From NCBI RefSeq assembly GCF_007994075.1, contig NZ_VIWU01000001.1:8432001-8496000 (forward strand): 64,000 bases of DNA, in the 5' to 3' direction. The first letter of the stretch is position 1. The number at the start of each line of letters is the position of its first letter. The DNA is from Pseudonocardia hierapolitana. Its GTDB lineage: Bacteria > Actinomycetota > Actinomycetes > Mycobacteriales > Pseudonocardiaceae. The position numbers and the translations under genes are program-made. Shown in pieces: positions 18,004-27,244 of the stretch. The notes under the pieces are model-generated. The model was not told the DNA's origin. It saw nothing but the letters and a program-made list of their open reading frames with translations, and did not search any database.

Positions 18004-18348
18004 GTGGCGACGGACGTCGATCTCAAGCATCTTCGCTACTTCCTCGCCGTCGCCGACGAGGGCACCTTCACCGCAGCCGCCGAGCACTTGGGCATGACCC
18101 AGCCCGCCCCGTCCCGGGCGATCCGCGCGCTGGAACGTGAGCTCGAGACGGCCCTGTTCATCCGTACACCACAGGGAACCGAGCTCACCGAGGCCGGCCG
18201 GGCGCTCAGCCGCGACGCCCGCAACCTGATCGAGGCAGCTGACGCCGCACTGACACGTGCGGCGCGGATCGGACGCGAGGGACCACGGCTGCGGGTGACG
18301 GCCCGCGGGTGCGACGTGGACGTCCTCCAACGGCTCGTGGACTCCTAG
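18004..18348 (+). pseudogene. Truncated LysR-type regulator (DNA-binding half only)
   Basis: The 114-residue frame from GTG 18004 contains an intact LysR winged helix (LKHLRYFLAVADEGTFTAAA, AEHLGMTQPAPSRAIRAL) and the start of the linker, then stops at LQRLVDS. Normal LysR proteins have about 180 more residues for effector binding. Only 40 bases separate the stop from a convergent Nudix gene. The sequence after the stop reads in another frame for a few codons but cannot be assigned safely. Loss of the effector domain suggests an inactive or constitutive DNA binder. Confidence 0.7.
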
Positions 18349-18387
18349 GGGTGGCGGCTGTGCCGGCGAGACGCTGCTGCTCAACAG

Positions 18388-18867
18388 TCAGATTCGGGCC
18401 TCACGCATCGCGCGACGAACGATTGGCGCAAAGGGATGCCTTGCGATGTCGAGCTGCCGCGCGACGTCGGCGGCTGCCACCACCCGGCGAAACGGGATCT
18501 CGTGCCGTGGATCCCACGGATCGAGCGTGACGTCAGCCCGCCAGAGCGAACGAACCAGCACGCAACCCGCCTGTCGTCCCGCGATGTACTCACCGCGGGA
18601 GAACCCCAAGAGGCGGGCTCGGACGACGGTCGCGCACGCCTCCTCACGAACCTCTCGGCGTAAGGTCTGTTCCCATGTCTCGTCGCCCTCGCGTCGACCG
18701 GCGGGGAACTCCCAGCGTTGCCCGTCGCGGCTGATGACGACGACCTCGCCGCCGTCCGTGACGCAGATGCCTTCCGCGCCGTGACGCTGGCCGTCCGGCG
18801 GCAGGTCAGGAGGATGCCACGACACCAGGATCTCGTCGTCGCCGATGCGGACCCTCACCTGTTCCAC
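18388..18867 (-). CDS. Nudix hydrolase
   Basis: The 159-residue protein carries a Nudix box: AGRREGDETWEQTLRREVREE, with Glu residues positioned for Mg-dependent cleavage of nucleoside-diphosphate derivatives; the last Gly is replaced by Ala (EEACA). It follows another Nudix gene by 15 bases in the same direction, suggesting a two-gene unit. Substrate unknown. Confidence 0.85.
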   Translation of the reverse strand: MEQVRVRIGDDEILVSWHPPDLPPDGQRHGAEGICVTDGGEVVVISRDGQRWEFPAGRREGDETWEQTLRREVREEACATVVRARLLGFSRGEYIAGRQAGCVLVRSLWRADVTLDPWDPRHEIPFRRVVAAADVARQLDIARHPFAPIVRRAMREARI

Positions 18868-18882
18868 GTCGAGATCCCCCTG

Positions 18883-19374
18883 CTAGCGCAGCCAGCGCGG
18901 AATCGGTGGCCGGCCGTGGAGCAGCACCCTGCATGCGGCAGCGCCGAAGTCCGCTGGGAAGACCCGAATGGTCCGCAGGGCGGGGTCGTCGATGTCCCAC
19001 CAGCGGTACTCCTGGAAGTAGGTGCGTTCACTCGGAATCAGGTTGTCCTGGCTCAGGTCGCTCGAGGGAACTGAGCACCAGAAGTACCGCTCGTCGGAAG
19101 CGTGGGTCACGCCGGCTGCATCGGTGACGCTCTTCCGACGTCGCCAGATGCACGGTCCGGGGTCGTCAACGACGTGTCCGGTCTCTTCGAAGATCTCGCG
19201 CACGACCGCGGTCCGGAAGGTCTCCCCGGGCTCGACGCCGCCGCCGACGGTGATCCAGTAATCGGTGACGGGATCAGACGCGTCCAGCGCAACGGCGTCT
19301 CGCACGCGCAGTAGCAGTACCCGGCCGTCAGGATCGGTGATCAGTGCCCGCGCGGAGGGCCGGAACACGATCAT
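18883..19374 (-). CDS. Nudix hydrolase (MutT-like)
   Basis: The 163-residue protein has a complete Nudix box, GGGVEPGETFRTAVVREIFEETG, and a C-terminal RWWDIDDPALR segment typical of ADP-ribose/NTP-type hydrolases. ATG 19374 starts it. Paired with the next Nudix gene. The sequence from here to about 20.4 kb uses more A/T-ending codons than the flanks, hinting at a different origin. Confidence 0.9.
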   Translation of the reverse strand: MIVFRPSARALITDPDGRVLLLRVRDAVALDASDPVTDYWITVGGGVEPGETFRTAVVREIFEETGHVVDDPGPCIWRRRKSVTDAAGVTHASDERYFWCSVPSSDLSQDNLIPSERTYFQEYRWWDIDDPALRTIRVFPADFGAAACRVLLHGRPPIPRWLR

Positions 19375-19459
19375 GCCTCGACATTACATCCAGTGGCTTG
19401 CCGAGCATGCTCGCCCGCCCGCTTGGGAGCGCCGCCGCGGGAGTTGTCGCGCGACCGTG

Positions 19460-20347
19460 TCAAGAAGTTCGCCGATGGTCGGCGATTATTTGCGACAATG
19501 CGTATCGCCCCACGGCCGCTCGGGGGTGGCCGCCCACGCCGTATCTGCGTACCGCGCCGAGCCCGGCCTTCAATGCCCATCCGCGGCCGCGGACCCAGGT
19601 GTCGTCGTCGACACCGGATGCTTCACGGAACAACGGTCGCGTCTCTGCCGTGAGCAATGTCCACGCCGACACCATGTCGACGGCCGAATCGCCCGCCCCC
19701 ATCAAGTCGAAATCAATCACCGCAGACAATTTGCCCCGCTCGGCCAAGAGATTCATCGGAAACAAGTCCCCGTGGATCCATACGGGGAGATGGTTTGACG
19801 GCGCTGCTCGGGCACTATCCCACACAGCAGTCGCCGACGCTTCGTCCACGATGCCCTCCGCGCCAAGCGCACGGATGTCGGAGCGAACATCGCTCCCGTC
19901 GCCTTGTAAAGGGTGGGGGCGTAACGAAGCCGGCGCACCCGTGACCTCGATACTCCGGAGTGCACCCACAAACCGGCCAAGGCGCACCGCGACATCCACA
20001 AGATCAACGTCTTGACGGGTGTCCAAACCTACCCCACGAATCCACCGAAATACAGCCCACTGCCGGGGAAATACTTCATCTGGGGCGCCAGCGGCGACGG
20101 GGATCGGTACGGTCAACGGCAGCTGCGAGGCCAGCCACGGCAGCCAAGTCAGTTCCACGTCGACTGCCGCCGCTGACCCGGGATGGAGCGGAAGACGCAC
20201 CACCAAGTCATCACCCAGGCGGAACAACGCGTTGCCGGCCCCACCGGAAGGGCCCTCCGTGATAGGTCGGTCAGCCCACCGCGGGAACTGCCGATCCAGC
20301 AACTCGCGCACCGTAGCCACTGACACACTCGACCGGTCGGCGTTCAT
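19460..20347 (-). CDS. Aminoglycoside phosphotransferase (APH) family kinase
   Basis: The 295-residue kinase-like protein has GNALFRLGDDLVVRLPL (nucleotide site with Lys replaced), the catalytic loop VWIHGDLFPMNLL and the metal-binding VIDFDLMGAGDSAVDM. Family members phosphorylate antibiotics, choline or homoserine. Clusters with two Nudix genes in a stretch of atypical codon use. It resembles in layout, but not closely in sequence, the second APH protein at 61348. Resistance function is not shown. Confidence 0.85.
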   Translation of the reverse strand: MNADRSSVSVATVRELLDRQFPRWADRPITEGPSGGAGNALFRLGDDLVVRLPLHPGSAAAVDVELTWLPWLASQLPLTVPIPVAAGAPDEVFPRQWAVFRWIRGVGLDTRQDVDLVDVAVRLGRFVGALRSIEVTGAPASLRPHPLQGDGSDVRSDIRALGAEGIVDEASATAVWDSARAAPSNHLPVWIHGDLFPMNLLAERGKLSAVIDFDLMGAGDSAVDMVSAWTLLTAETRPLFREASGVDDDTWVRGRGWALKAGLGAVRRYGVGGHPRAAVGRYALSQIIADHRRTS

Positions 20348-20490
20348 CGCGCATCTCCTAGCCGAGCGCCAGCAGCTTCATCGACTGTCGACACAACGGA
20401 TGAGCATCACGCGGTGGCCGTCCCACGCCCGGGACCGCCACGCCGTGAAGATCACGAACTGCGGCTGGACCGCCAGGGCGGCTCTAGCGG

Positions 20491-20655
20491 CGTATCCCCG
20501 AACTCGCCGCCGAGCACACCGGGCAGTCGGTGGAGCAGATCACCGATTTCGGCCGGGACCGCTGGTTCACCGCGCCCGAGGCGGTGGCCTACGGCCTGGC
20601 CGACGAGGTGATCGTCGACCCGGCCGGGGCCCCGGAGTCCGGCACCCCGGCGTAG
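20491..20655 (+). pseudogene. ClpP protease 3' fragment
   Basis: About 54 codons match the end of Clp[21 protein letters not shown], then [20 protein letters not shown] and a stop at 20655. The catalytic Ser and His regions are missing. The fragment is antisense to the extreme C-terminal codons of the FAD monooxygenase that follows, marking a recombination boundary. Confidence 0.7.
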
Positions 20656-21812
20656 TCGGGCATCTCGACGCCGTTGATCGCGCGCTCGACCAGCTCCATG
20701 AGCGCCTCCATGTCGGGCTCCGGGCTCGGCTCCGCGTCCGGCGCCGGGGCCTGGAGGCTCTGTACGTGCATCCGGCCGATCTCCTGGTTGGCCTCGACGA
20801 ACGAGCGCATCCGCGCCTCGTATCCGGCGAACCCGGCCTCCGGGTCCCACCCGGCGGCGGCGAGCTCTCCGGCCAATAGGTAGGCGCCGACCAGGGCCAG
20901 CCCGGTGCCACCCCCGGACATCGGCGACGAGCTGAACGCCGCGTCCCCGAGCAGCCCCACCCGTCCGCTCGACCAGCGATCCATCACGACCTGGGCGACC
21001 TGGTCGAGGTAGAAGTCCGGGGTGTCGTCCAGGTGCTCGAGGATGCGCGGGGTCAGCCAGCCGAAGCCGGCCATCCGCTCGCGCAGCAGGCACTTCTGGG
21101 CCGCGACGTCGCGGTGGTCGACGTCGAAGTCGGCGGCACTGAACGAGAGCATGGCCATCGCCCGGGTGGCGTCCGGGAGGGGCCGCAGGCCGGCGGAGCG
21201 CCCGGACTCCTGGTAGTCGATCAGCCAGCGGTCCACCCCGAACTCGTTGGGCACGCTGTAGAAGGCCAGTACGAGCCCGAGGTGGCGGATGAACCGCTCG
21301 CGCGGCCCGAAGACCATCCCCCGCAGCGCCGAGTGCAGCCCGTCCGCGCCGATCACCAGGTCGAAGCGGCGCCGGTCGCCGCCCGCGAAGGTCACGTCGA
21401 CCCCGTCCGCGTCCTGGGTGAGCTCGGCGATCCGGTCGCCGAAGACGTACTCGACACCGTCGCGGGTGTCGTCGTGGAGCACCCGGGACAGGTCCCCGCG
21501 CAGGATCTCGATCTCCGCGATGTACCCGTCGCCGCCGTGGTCGTCCGCGCGGTAGGTCTCCAGCACGGTCCCGTCCGCGTCCACCGTGTACGCGCCGGCG
21601 GTGTCGGTGCAGGCTGCACGCACCGCCGCGTCCAGCCCCATGCGGCGGATGACCTCCTTGGCCACCCCGCGCGCGTCCACCGCCTGCCCACCGGGACGCA
21701 GCTCGGGGGCCCGCTCCACCACGGTCACCTCGGCCCCCCGTCGACGCAGCCAGTGGGCCAGCGCGGGCCCCGCGATGCTCGCCCCCGCCACCAACACCCT
21801 GATACCGCTCAC
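20589..21812 (-). CDS. FAD-dependent monooxygenase (class A)
   Basis: The 407-residue protein has the FAD motif [34 protein letters not shown] (DG motif) and [23 protein letters not shown]. It resembles TetX- or PhzS-like hydroxylases of actinobacteria. ATG 21812. The last about 22 residues (after INGVEMPDY) are encoded by the antisense of a ClpP remnant. The ancestral stop may have lain just after MPDY, so this tail is probably an accident. Substrate unknown. Confidence 0.87.
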   Translation of the reverse strand: MSGIRVLVAGASIAGPALAHWLRRRGAEVTVVERAPELRPGGQAVDARGVAKEVIRRMGLDAAVRAACTDTAGAYTVDADGTVLETYRADDHGGDGYIAEIEILRGDLSRVLHDDTRDGVEYVFGDRIAELTQDADGVDVTFAGGDRRRFDLVIGADGLHSALRGMVFGPRERFIRHLGLVLAFYSVPNEFGVDRWLIDYQESGRSAGLRPLPDATRAMAMLSFSAADFDVDHRDVAAQKCLLRERMAGFGWLTPRILEHLDDTPDFYLDQVAQVVMDRWSSGRVGLLGDAAFSSSPMSGGGTGLALVGAYLLAGELAAAGWDPEAGFAGYEARMRSFVEANQEIGRMHVQSLQAPAPDAEPSPEPDMEALMELVERAINGVEMPDYAGVPDSGAPAGSTITSSARP

Positions 21813-21964
21813 CGGTGCCCCCTGCTCGTCCGACTCGTGTCGATGATGTGGAGCTGGCCCGTCCTCGGTCCGCCCCCATCCAGACAGTCAGACTCGGGCG
21901 CGGCCAGGAACTCATCGCTGCGCAGTCATCGGGTTCAGCGCTGGTGGATCATCGCAATCCACAT

Positions 21965-22024
21965 CTGTCATGCCGGAGCCGGTGCGCCTCCGCCACCTCG
22001 TCGAGATCGAGCACGCGGGTGACC
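21965..22024 (-). pseudogene. Possible C-terminal scrap of an MDR dehydrogenase
   Basis: The codons reading VVTRVLDLDEVAEAHRL resemble the conserved end of zinc-type or quinone dehydrogenases (aspartate/glutamate then AHRL). Only about 20 codons fit, in the 240-base gap between two complementary-strand genes. Tentative. Confidence 0.25.
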
Positions 22025-22052
22025 ACTGGTCGGGCCGCTGCGCGGTCGGGAG

Positions 22053-23279
22053 TCAGGCGGCGACCTCCGGTCGGGCCAGCAGCTGCCGAACCACGACAGC
22101 CACCGCGAGCAACGCGGCCCCGCCCGCGACGACGAACGCCCACCGTGCGCCCGCGACCGCGCAGATCCAGCCCAGGAACGGGCCGCCGAACGGTGTCGTG
22201 CCCAGGAAGAGCAGCCCGTGCAGGGCCATCACCCGTCCCTGCATCTCCGGGGCGCTGCGCAGCTGCAGCAGGCTGCGGACGAGGGTGTTGAACACGATGT
22301 TCGCGATGCCGACAGCGACCAGGCCCGCTATCGCGGCGGCGAACTGCGCAGCCAGGGCCATCAGCAGGTTCGTCGCGCCGAGCGCGACCGTCCACGCGAG
22401 CACCCGGCGCCCCGTGACGGTCTCGCTCGCCGACGCCCCGATCGCACCGAGCACTGCGCCGAGCCCGAGCGCGGAGGTCAACCAGCCGTAGACCGCCGCA
22501 TCTCCGCCGAGCACGTCGACGGCGGTGATCGGCAGGACGACGCGGTAGTTCTGGGTGAACACCCCGCACACCGCCACCAGGAACAGGCAGGCACGCAGCT
22601 CCCGGTGTCGCCACGCGTAGCGCAGCCCGGCCCGGACCTGTCCCCTTCCGCGGCCCGCCTTCACCGTGCGGTGCAGCGCCGAGCGGTCGATCCGGGCCAG
22701 GCCGGCGAGGACGGCGACGAACGAGAAGGCGTTGACGGCGAAGGCCGGGCCGGCCCCGGCCGCGGCGATCACCAGGCCGGCGACCGCGGGTCCGACGAGA
22801 CGCCCGGTGTTGTGGATCGTCGAGTTGAGGGCCTGTGCGTTGACGTAGTCCGCGGGCGGCACCAGATCGGTGACGAACGTGTGCCGGCCGGGCGAGTCCA
22901 CGACCGTGACGAGGCCGAGCAGCGCGGCCATCACGTACACCAGCCCGAGCGTGGTGGCGCCCATCAGTGTCGTCGCCGCGAGCACCGCGGCCAGCACCGC
23001 GCTGGCGGCCTGCGTGGCGACCAGCAGCCGCCACCGGTCGAACCGGTCGACCAGCACCCCGCCCCACATGCCGAACAGCAGCATCGGCAGGAACTGCAGG
23101 GCCATCGCCGTGCCGACGGCCACCGGACTGCCGCTCAGCTCCAGCACCAGCCAGTCCTGCGCGACCCGCTGCATCCAGGTGCCGACGATGCTCACGGCGT
23201 GCCCGCCGATGTAACGGCGGTAGTTCGGATGCCGCAGCGAGCGGGCCGCGCGGGCCGCGAATCCGCGCCGCTCGCTCAT
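22053..23279 (-). CDS. MFS transporter (EntS-like)
   Basis: The 408-residue membrane carrier has about twelve hydrophobic segments and the family opening RHPNYRRYIGGHAVSIVGTWMQRVAQDWLV shortened here, typical of MFS_3 exporters. A GGVLVDRFDRWRLL loop between helices 2 and 3 matches the MFS A-motif. It diverges from a beta-hydroxyacid dehydrogenase gene with a GntR-type half-conserved site between, so it may export an intermediate of the regulon. Direction and substrate are inferred. Confidence 0.88.
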   Translation of the reverse strand: MSERRGFAARAARSLRHPNYRRYIGGHAVSIVGTWMQRVAQDWLVLELSGSPVAVGTAMALQFLPMLLFGMWGGVLVDRFDRWRLLVATQAASAVLAAVLAATTLMGATTLGLVYVMAALLGLVTVVDSPGRHTFVTDLVPPADYVNAQALNSTIHNTGRLVGPAVAGLVIAAAGAGPAFAVNAFSFVAVLAGLARIDRSALHRTVKAGRGRGQVRAGLRYAWRHRELRACLFLVAVCGVFTQNYRVVLPITAVDVLGGDAAVYGWLTSALGLGAVLGAIGASASETVTGRRVLAWTVALGATNLLMALAAQFAAAIAGLVAVGIANIVFNTLVRSLLQLRSAPEMQGRVMALHGLLFLGTTPFGGPFLGWICAVAGARWAFVVAGGAALLAVAVVVRQLLARPEVAA

Positions 23280-23290
23280 AGGTCTGACAC
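23280..23290. promoter_or_regulatory. Degenerate GntR-type site (AGGTCTGACAC)
   Basis: It lies between the MFS gene and the dehydrogenase gene. It keeps the central GTCTGAC of the TGGTCTNACCA motif seen through this region but loses the outer bases. TAGTCCA follows immediately. Confidence 0.35.
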
Positions 23291-23337
23291 TAGTCCATTA
23301 TGAACGTGACCTGCATCGCTGCATCCGGGAGGCTTCC

Positions 23338-24201
23338 ATGACCGTCGCGACGACCCGCCCGCCCGTTCCCGCCGGCGCCGGCGTGATCGGCCTCGGGGCG
23401 ATGGGCGGCCCGATCGCCCGCCACCTGGCCGCCGCCGGGATCGCCACGGTCGTCACCGATCTGGACGCGACCGCAGTGGCCGCCGCCGCGGCCCATGGTG
23501 CGGTACCGGCGGCCGACCCGGCGGGCGTCGCGGCGGCCGCCGGGGTGGTGATCGTGGCGGTCGCGACCGACGAGCAGCTCTGCGACGTCCTCACCGGCCC
23601 TCGCGGCGTGTTCACCCGCGCCCGCCCGGGTTCGGTCGTGCTGCTGTCGAGCTCCGCGCTGCCGCAGACCTGCCGTGAGCTCGCCGCCGCCGCCCCGGAT
23701 GGTGTCGACGTGCTCGACGCCGCGCTCACCGGCGGCGTGCGCGCCGCCGAGGCGGGGCGCGTGACACTGCTGGTCGGCGGCGATGCAGACGCGCTGGACG
23801 CCGCCCGGCCCGTCCTCCCGCCCTGGACGGCGGCCGTGCACCTGCTGGGCGGCGTCGGCGCGGGACAAGTGGGCAAGACGGTCAACAACCTCGTGCACTG
23901 GGCGCAGATCTCCGCGCTGGGACAGGCCCTGGAGCTGGGCCGACGCCTGGGCGGCGACGTGCCGGCACTGCGTCGGGCCCTGCAGGACAGCCCGACCGAC
24001 AGCCGGACGCTGCGCGAGATGGACCAGATGCGCTTCACCTGGTTCGAGAAGGACATCGCCAACGCCGAGGCGATGGCCGCGGGAACGGGCGCGGACCTGT
24101 CCATGGCACGGACAGCGCTGAGCTTCATGCGGACGTTCGACATCACGACTGCGAAACGCCTCCTGGCCGGGGAAGACCCGGGGCTTTACAGGCGACTGTG
24201 A
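23338..24201 (+). CDS. NAD(P)-dependent beta-hydroxyacid dehydrogenase (HIBADH/6PGDH-like)
   Basis: The 287-residue enzyme has the Rossmann start GVIGLGAMGGPIARHL, the substrate-binding DAALTGGVRAAEAGR and the catalytic Lys in GAGQVGKTVNN. Members oxidise 3-hydroxyisobutyrate, tartronate semialdehyde or related acids; the DxAPxSGG sequence is altered (ALTGGV), so substrate differs. Start ATG 23338. It stands ahead of an ABC import operon. A relative lies at 29680. Confidence 0.9.
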   Translation: MTVATTRPPVPAGAGVIGLGAMGGPIARHLAAAGIATVVTDLDATAVAAAAAHGAVPAADPAGVAAAAGVVIVAVATDEQLCDVLTGPRGVFTRARPGSVVLLSSSALPQTCRELAAAAPDGVDVLDAALTGGVRAAEAGRVTLLVGGDADALDAARPVLPPWTAAVHLLGGVGAGQVGKTVNNLVHWAQISALGQALELGRRLGGDVPALRRALQDSPTDSRTLREMDQMRFTWFEKDIANAEAMAAGTGADLSMARTALSFMRTFDITTAKRLLAGEDPGLYRRL

Positions 24202-24226
24202 GACGGGTTACCTTCTCGCGAACAAA

Positions 24227-24237
24227 TGGTCAGTCCG
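24227..24237. promoter_or_regulatory. GntR-type site TGGTCAGTCCG
   Basis: An eight-of-eleven match to TGGTCTTACCA, located 62 bases before the binding-protein gene of the ABC operon, with TTAGTCCG repeated just after. Probable operator for the 24.3-29.7 kb unit. Confidence 0.5.
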
Positions 24238-24298
24238 TTAGTCCGTAGATCCGGACCGGCCACCCCGAGCTGCACCGCCGCACCTCCCTGGAGAAGAC

Positions 24299-25411
24299 AT
24301 GTCACGACGATCGGCGCTCATCGGCCTCGGCGCCGCCGGCCTGCTGGTGCTCTCCGGCTGCGGCGGCGCCCCGACCTCCGGCGGCCCGGCGTCCGGCGAA
24401 CCGTCCGCTGCCGAGGCCGTCTACACCGAGGTCACGGCGCTCACCGGCACGGAGCGCCGCGACCGCCTCGTGCAGCTGGCGGCCGAGGAGGGCAACCGGC
24501 TGTCGATCTACACCTCGATGAACGCGGACATCGCCGACATCGTCGTGCCGCGGTTCGAGCAGGAGTTCGGCATCGACGTCGAGCTCTACCGCGCCGACTC
24601 CGAGACGATCCTGCAGCGCACCCTCCAGGAGGCGTCGGCGAACTTCGCGGGGGCCGACGTCGTCGAGACCAACGCGACCGAGATGGCGATCATCGCCTCG
24701 GAGGGGCTCACCGGGGACTACGCGGGCGAGCAGCGAGACAAGATCAACGAACAGTTCCGCTACGACGGCTGGACGCCTACTCGCTTCAACATCTTCGCGC
24801 CTGCCTGGAACACCGGCCTCGTCGGCGCCGACCTGGTCCCGCGCACGTGGGAGGACCTCGCCGACCCGAAGTACGACGGCATCCTGTCGCTCGAGGTCAG
24901 CGACTACGACTGGTACATGACCCTGTACACGCACTACCAGGAACAGGGCATGGCCGACGCGGACATCGACCGGCTCTTCGCGGACATGGTGCAGGGCTCC
25001 AAGGTGGCCAAGGGCCACTCCGGCCAGGTCGAGCTGCTCTCGGCCGGGGAGTTCGGGGTGGTCGCCGCCTCGTACACGTACCTGACCGAGAAGGCCCGGG
25101 CCGCCGGCGCCCCGGTGGACGACCAGCCCTTCGTCGAGCCGGTCGTCGCCCGCGCGAACGGCGGCGGCCTGATGCGCAGCAGCGAGCACCCGGCCACCGC
25201 GGTGCTGTTCATGGACTGGATGCTCGCCGACGGGCAGGGCGTGATCCTCGAGAACGGCCTGACGCCGGCCGTGATGCCCGACGGCACCGATCCGCTCGCC
25301 GGGCACGAGGTGCTGCCGGTCGACGTGCAGAAGCTCCTCGACGAGGGCAACGAGTGGTCCGCCCGCTACGACGAGGTCGTCCGCGGCGGCGAGCAGCTCC
25401 CCGAGAACTGA
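24299..25411 (+). CDS. ABC transporter solute-binding lipoprotein (family 1, Fe/polyamine type)
   Basis: The 370-residue protein has a lipoprotein signal (LLVLSGCGG, lipobox LSGC) and the family fold: LSIYTSMNADIADIVVPRFEQE, VELYRADSETILQR and WEDLADPKYDG. These proteins bind ferric iron, phosphonates, or organic anions. ATG 24299. First gene of SBP/permease/ATPase. In this context import of an organic acid or its iron chelate is possible; no tyrosine cluster diagnostic of FbpA is obvious. Confidence 0.9.
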   Translation: MSRRSALIGLGAAGLLVLSGCGGAPTSGGPASGEPSAAEAVYTEVTALTGTERRDRLVQLAAEEGNRLSIYTSMNADIADIVVPRFEQEFGIDVELYRADSETILQRTLQEASANFAGADVVETNATEMAIIASEGLTGDYAGEQRDKINEQFRYDGWTPTRFNIFAPAWNTGLVGADLVPRTWEDLADPKYDGILSLEVSDYDWYMTLYTHYQEQGMADADIDRLFADMVQGSKVAKGHSGQVELLSAGEFGVVAASYTYLTEKARAAGAPVDDQPFVEPVVARANGGGLMRSSEHPATAVLFMDWMLADGQGVILENGLTPAVMPDGTDPLAGHEVLPVDVQKLLDEGNEWSARYDEVVRGGEQLPEN

Positions 25412-25456
25412 CCGACCCGGCGAGCCCGACCCGACGAGCCCGAGGAGCCCACATCC

Positions 25457-27217
25457 ATGGCGACGGTGACCACGCCGCCCCGTTCCGGTACCCCGTCTCC
25501 GGCAGGCACCTCCGCCGGGGGTGGCCGGGCGAGCATCGCACGCTGGCGCGACACACTGCTGCGCCCCCGCACGCTCGTCGCGGTGGCGGTGACCGTCGTC
25601 GTCGGTTACCTGGCGCTCGTACCGCTGGGTTACCTGCTGCTGACCACCTTCACCGATGCCGACGGGTTCAGCCTCGGCGGCTTCGCGCGCGCCTACGGCG
25701 ACCCGCGCATCGGGGAGCTGATCGGCAACTCGTTGTGGTTCGCGGTGGGGTCGGCGCTGCTGTCGCTCGCGGTCGGCACGGCGCTCGCCTACTTCAACGT
25801 CCGCACGGACGTGCCGTTCAAGGCCTTGTTCTTCGCCGCCTCGATCATCCCGCTGATCATCCCGGGCATCCTCTACACGATCGCCTGGATCTTCCTGGCC
25901 AGCCCGACGATCGGGCTGCTCAACAGCCTGCTGGAGCCGGTGTTCGGCCCGGGGACGTTCGACGTCTTCACGGTCTGGGGGATGATCTGGGTCGAGGGCC
26001 TGCACCTCTCGCCCATCGCCTTCCTGTTCATGGTGGCCGCCTTTCGTTCGACCGACCCCTCGCTGGAGGAGTCGGCGCTGATGAGCGGTGCCACCCGCGT
26101 GCAGACGTTCCGACGGGTCACCCTGCCGCTGGTCCGGCCGGCCCTGCTGTCGGCCGCGCTGATCATGCTGGTGCGTAGCCTGGAGAGCTTCGAGGTGCCG
26201 GCGCTGCTCGGCCTTCAGAACGGGATCTACGTGTTCACCAGCCGCATCTACCAGGTGTTGCGCAGCTTCCCGGTCGACTTCGCCGGGGCCGGAGCACTGG
26301 CCGTGGGCCTGCTCGCGGTGGCGGCGCTGGGGATCTGGCTGTCGAACGTGCTCTCGCGCGACCACGGGGGCGGGACGATCACCGGCAAGGGCTTCCGCCC
26401 GCGCCCGATCGACCTCGGCCGCTGGAAGCCGGCCGTCGGCGGCGGCATCCTGCTCTACTTCTTCGTCACGGTGCTGGCCCCGCTGCTGGTGCTGCTCTAC
26501 ACGGCGCTGCTGCCCTACTACCGGCCCCCGTCCGCCGAGGCGTTCGCGTCGATGAGCCTCGACAACTTCGTCGCGGTGTTCAACCTGCCGACGGTGCCCA
26601 CGGCCCTGCGCAACTCGCTGCTGCTCGGCGGCGGGGCGGCCACGATCGTCATGGCGCTGATGGCCGTGGCCGCGTGGGTCGTCGTGCGCTCGGGCATCCC
26701 GGGCCGGCAGGTGCTCGACCACATCGCGTTCTCACCGCTGGTCATCCCGGGGCTGGTCCTCGGTGTCGGGATCGCGTTCGTCTACCTGCGCAGCCCGCTG
26801 CCGATCTACGGCACGCTGCTCATCCTGCTGATCGCCTACTGCACCCGCTACCTGCCCTACGGCATGCGCTACGCGGTGAGCGGGATGCAGACGGTCTCAG
26901 CCGAGCTGGAGGAGTCGGCGCAGGTCAGCGGGGCCGGTTGGTGGGCGACGTTCCGCCGCGTGCTGCTGCCGCTGATCGCGCCGGCGCTCGTGGCGGGCTG
27001 GGTCTACATCTTCGTGGTGAGCTTCCGCGAGCTCTCCTCCTCCATCTTGCTCTACACCCCGGGCAACGAAGTGCTCTCGATCTCGATCTGGGAGCTGTAC
27101 GCCAACGCGCGCTTCGGGGAGCTGTCCGCCCTCGGCGTGATCATGGTGCTCATCCTCGCCGTGCTGGTGGCGGTCGCCTACAAGGTCGGCGCCCGCGTCG
27201 GCCTCAAGTCCGACTGA
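25457..27217 (+). CDS. ABC transporter permease, two-domain (FbpB-like)
   Basis: The 586-residue integral membrane protein contains two permease halves, each with about six helices and an EAA loop (EESALMSGATRVQTFRRVTLP near residue 200 and EESAQVSGAGWWATFRRVLLP near 495) that docks to the ATPase. The fused arrangement is characteristic of iron/thiamine-type importers. ATG 25457, 46 bases after the binding-protein gene. Confidence 0.93.
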   Translation: MATVTTPPRSGTPSPAGTSAGGGRASIARWRDTLLRPRTLVAVAVTVVVGYLALVPLGYLLLTTFTDADGFSLGGFARAYGDPRIGELIGNSLWFAVGSALLSLAVGTALAYFNVRTDVPFKALFFAASIIPLIIPGILYTIAWIFLASPTIGLLNSLLEPVFGPGTFDVFTVWGMIWVEGLHLSPIAFLFMVAAFRSTDPSLEESALMSGATRVQTFRRVTLPLVRPALLSAALIMLVRSLESFEVPALLGLQNGIYVFTSRIYQVLRSFPVDFAGAGALAVGLLAVAALGIWLSNVLSRDHGGGTITGKGFRPRPIDLGRWKPAVGGGILLYFFVTVLAPLLVLLYTALLPYYRPPSAEAFASMSLDNFVAVFNLPTVPTALRNSLLLGGGAATIVMALMAVAAWVVVRSGIPGRQVLDHIAFSPLVIPGLVLGVGIAFVYLRSPLPIYGTLLILLIAYCTRYLPYGMRYAVSGMQTVSAELEESAQVSGAGWWATFRRVLLPLIAPALVAGWVYIFVVSFRELSSSILLYTPGNEVLSISIWELYANARFGELSALGVIMVLILAVLVAVAYKVGARVGLKSD

Positions 27218-27244
27218 CCCCTCGACCCACCGGAGGCCACGGCC

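Noticed and set aside
18388..20347. Mobile element or genomic island of Nudix and phosphotransferase genes
   Set aside because: Codon use looks different, but no transposase, integrase, terminal repeats or tRNA were found.
24302..26722. Long open frame on the complement of the ABC binding protein and permease genes
   Set aside because: Composition (Arg/His/Gly-rich, no motifs) is that of an antisense frame in GC-rich DNA; the plus-strand genes have clear families.
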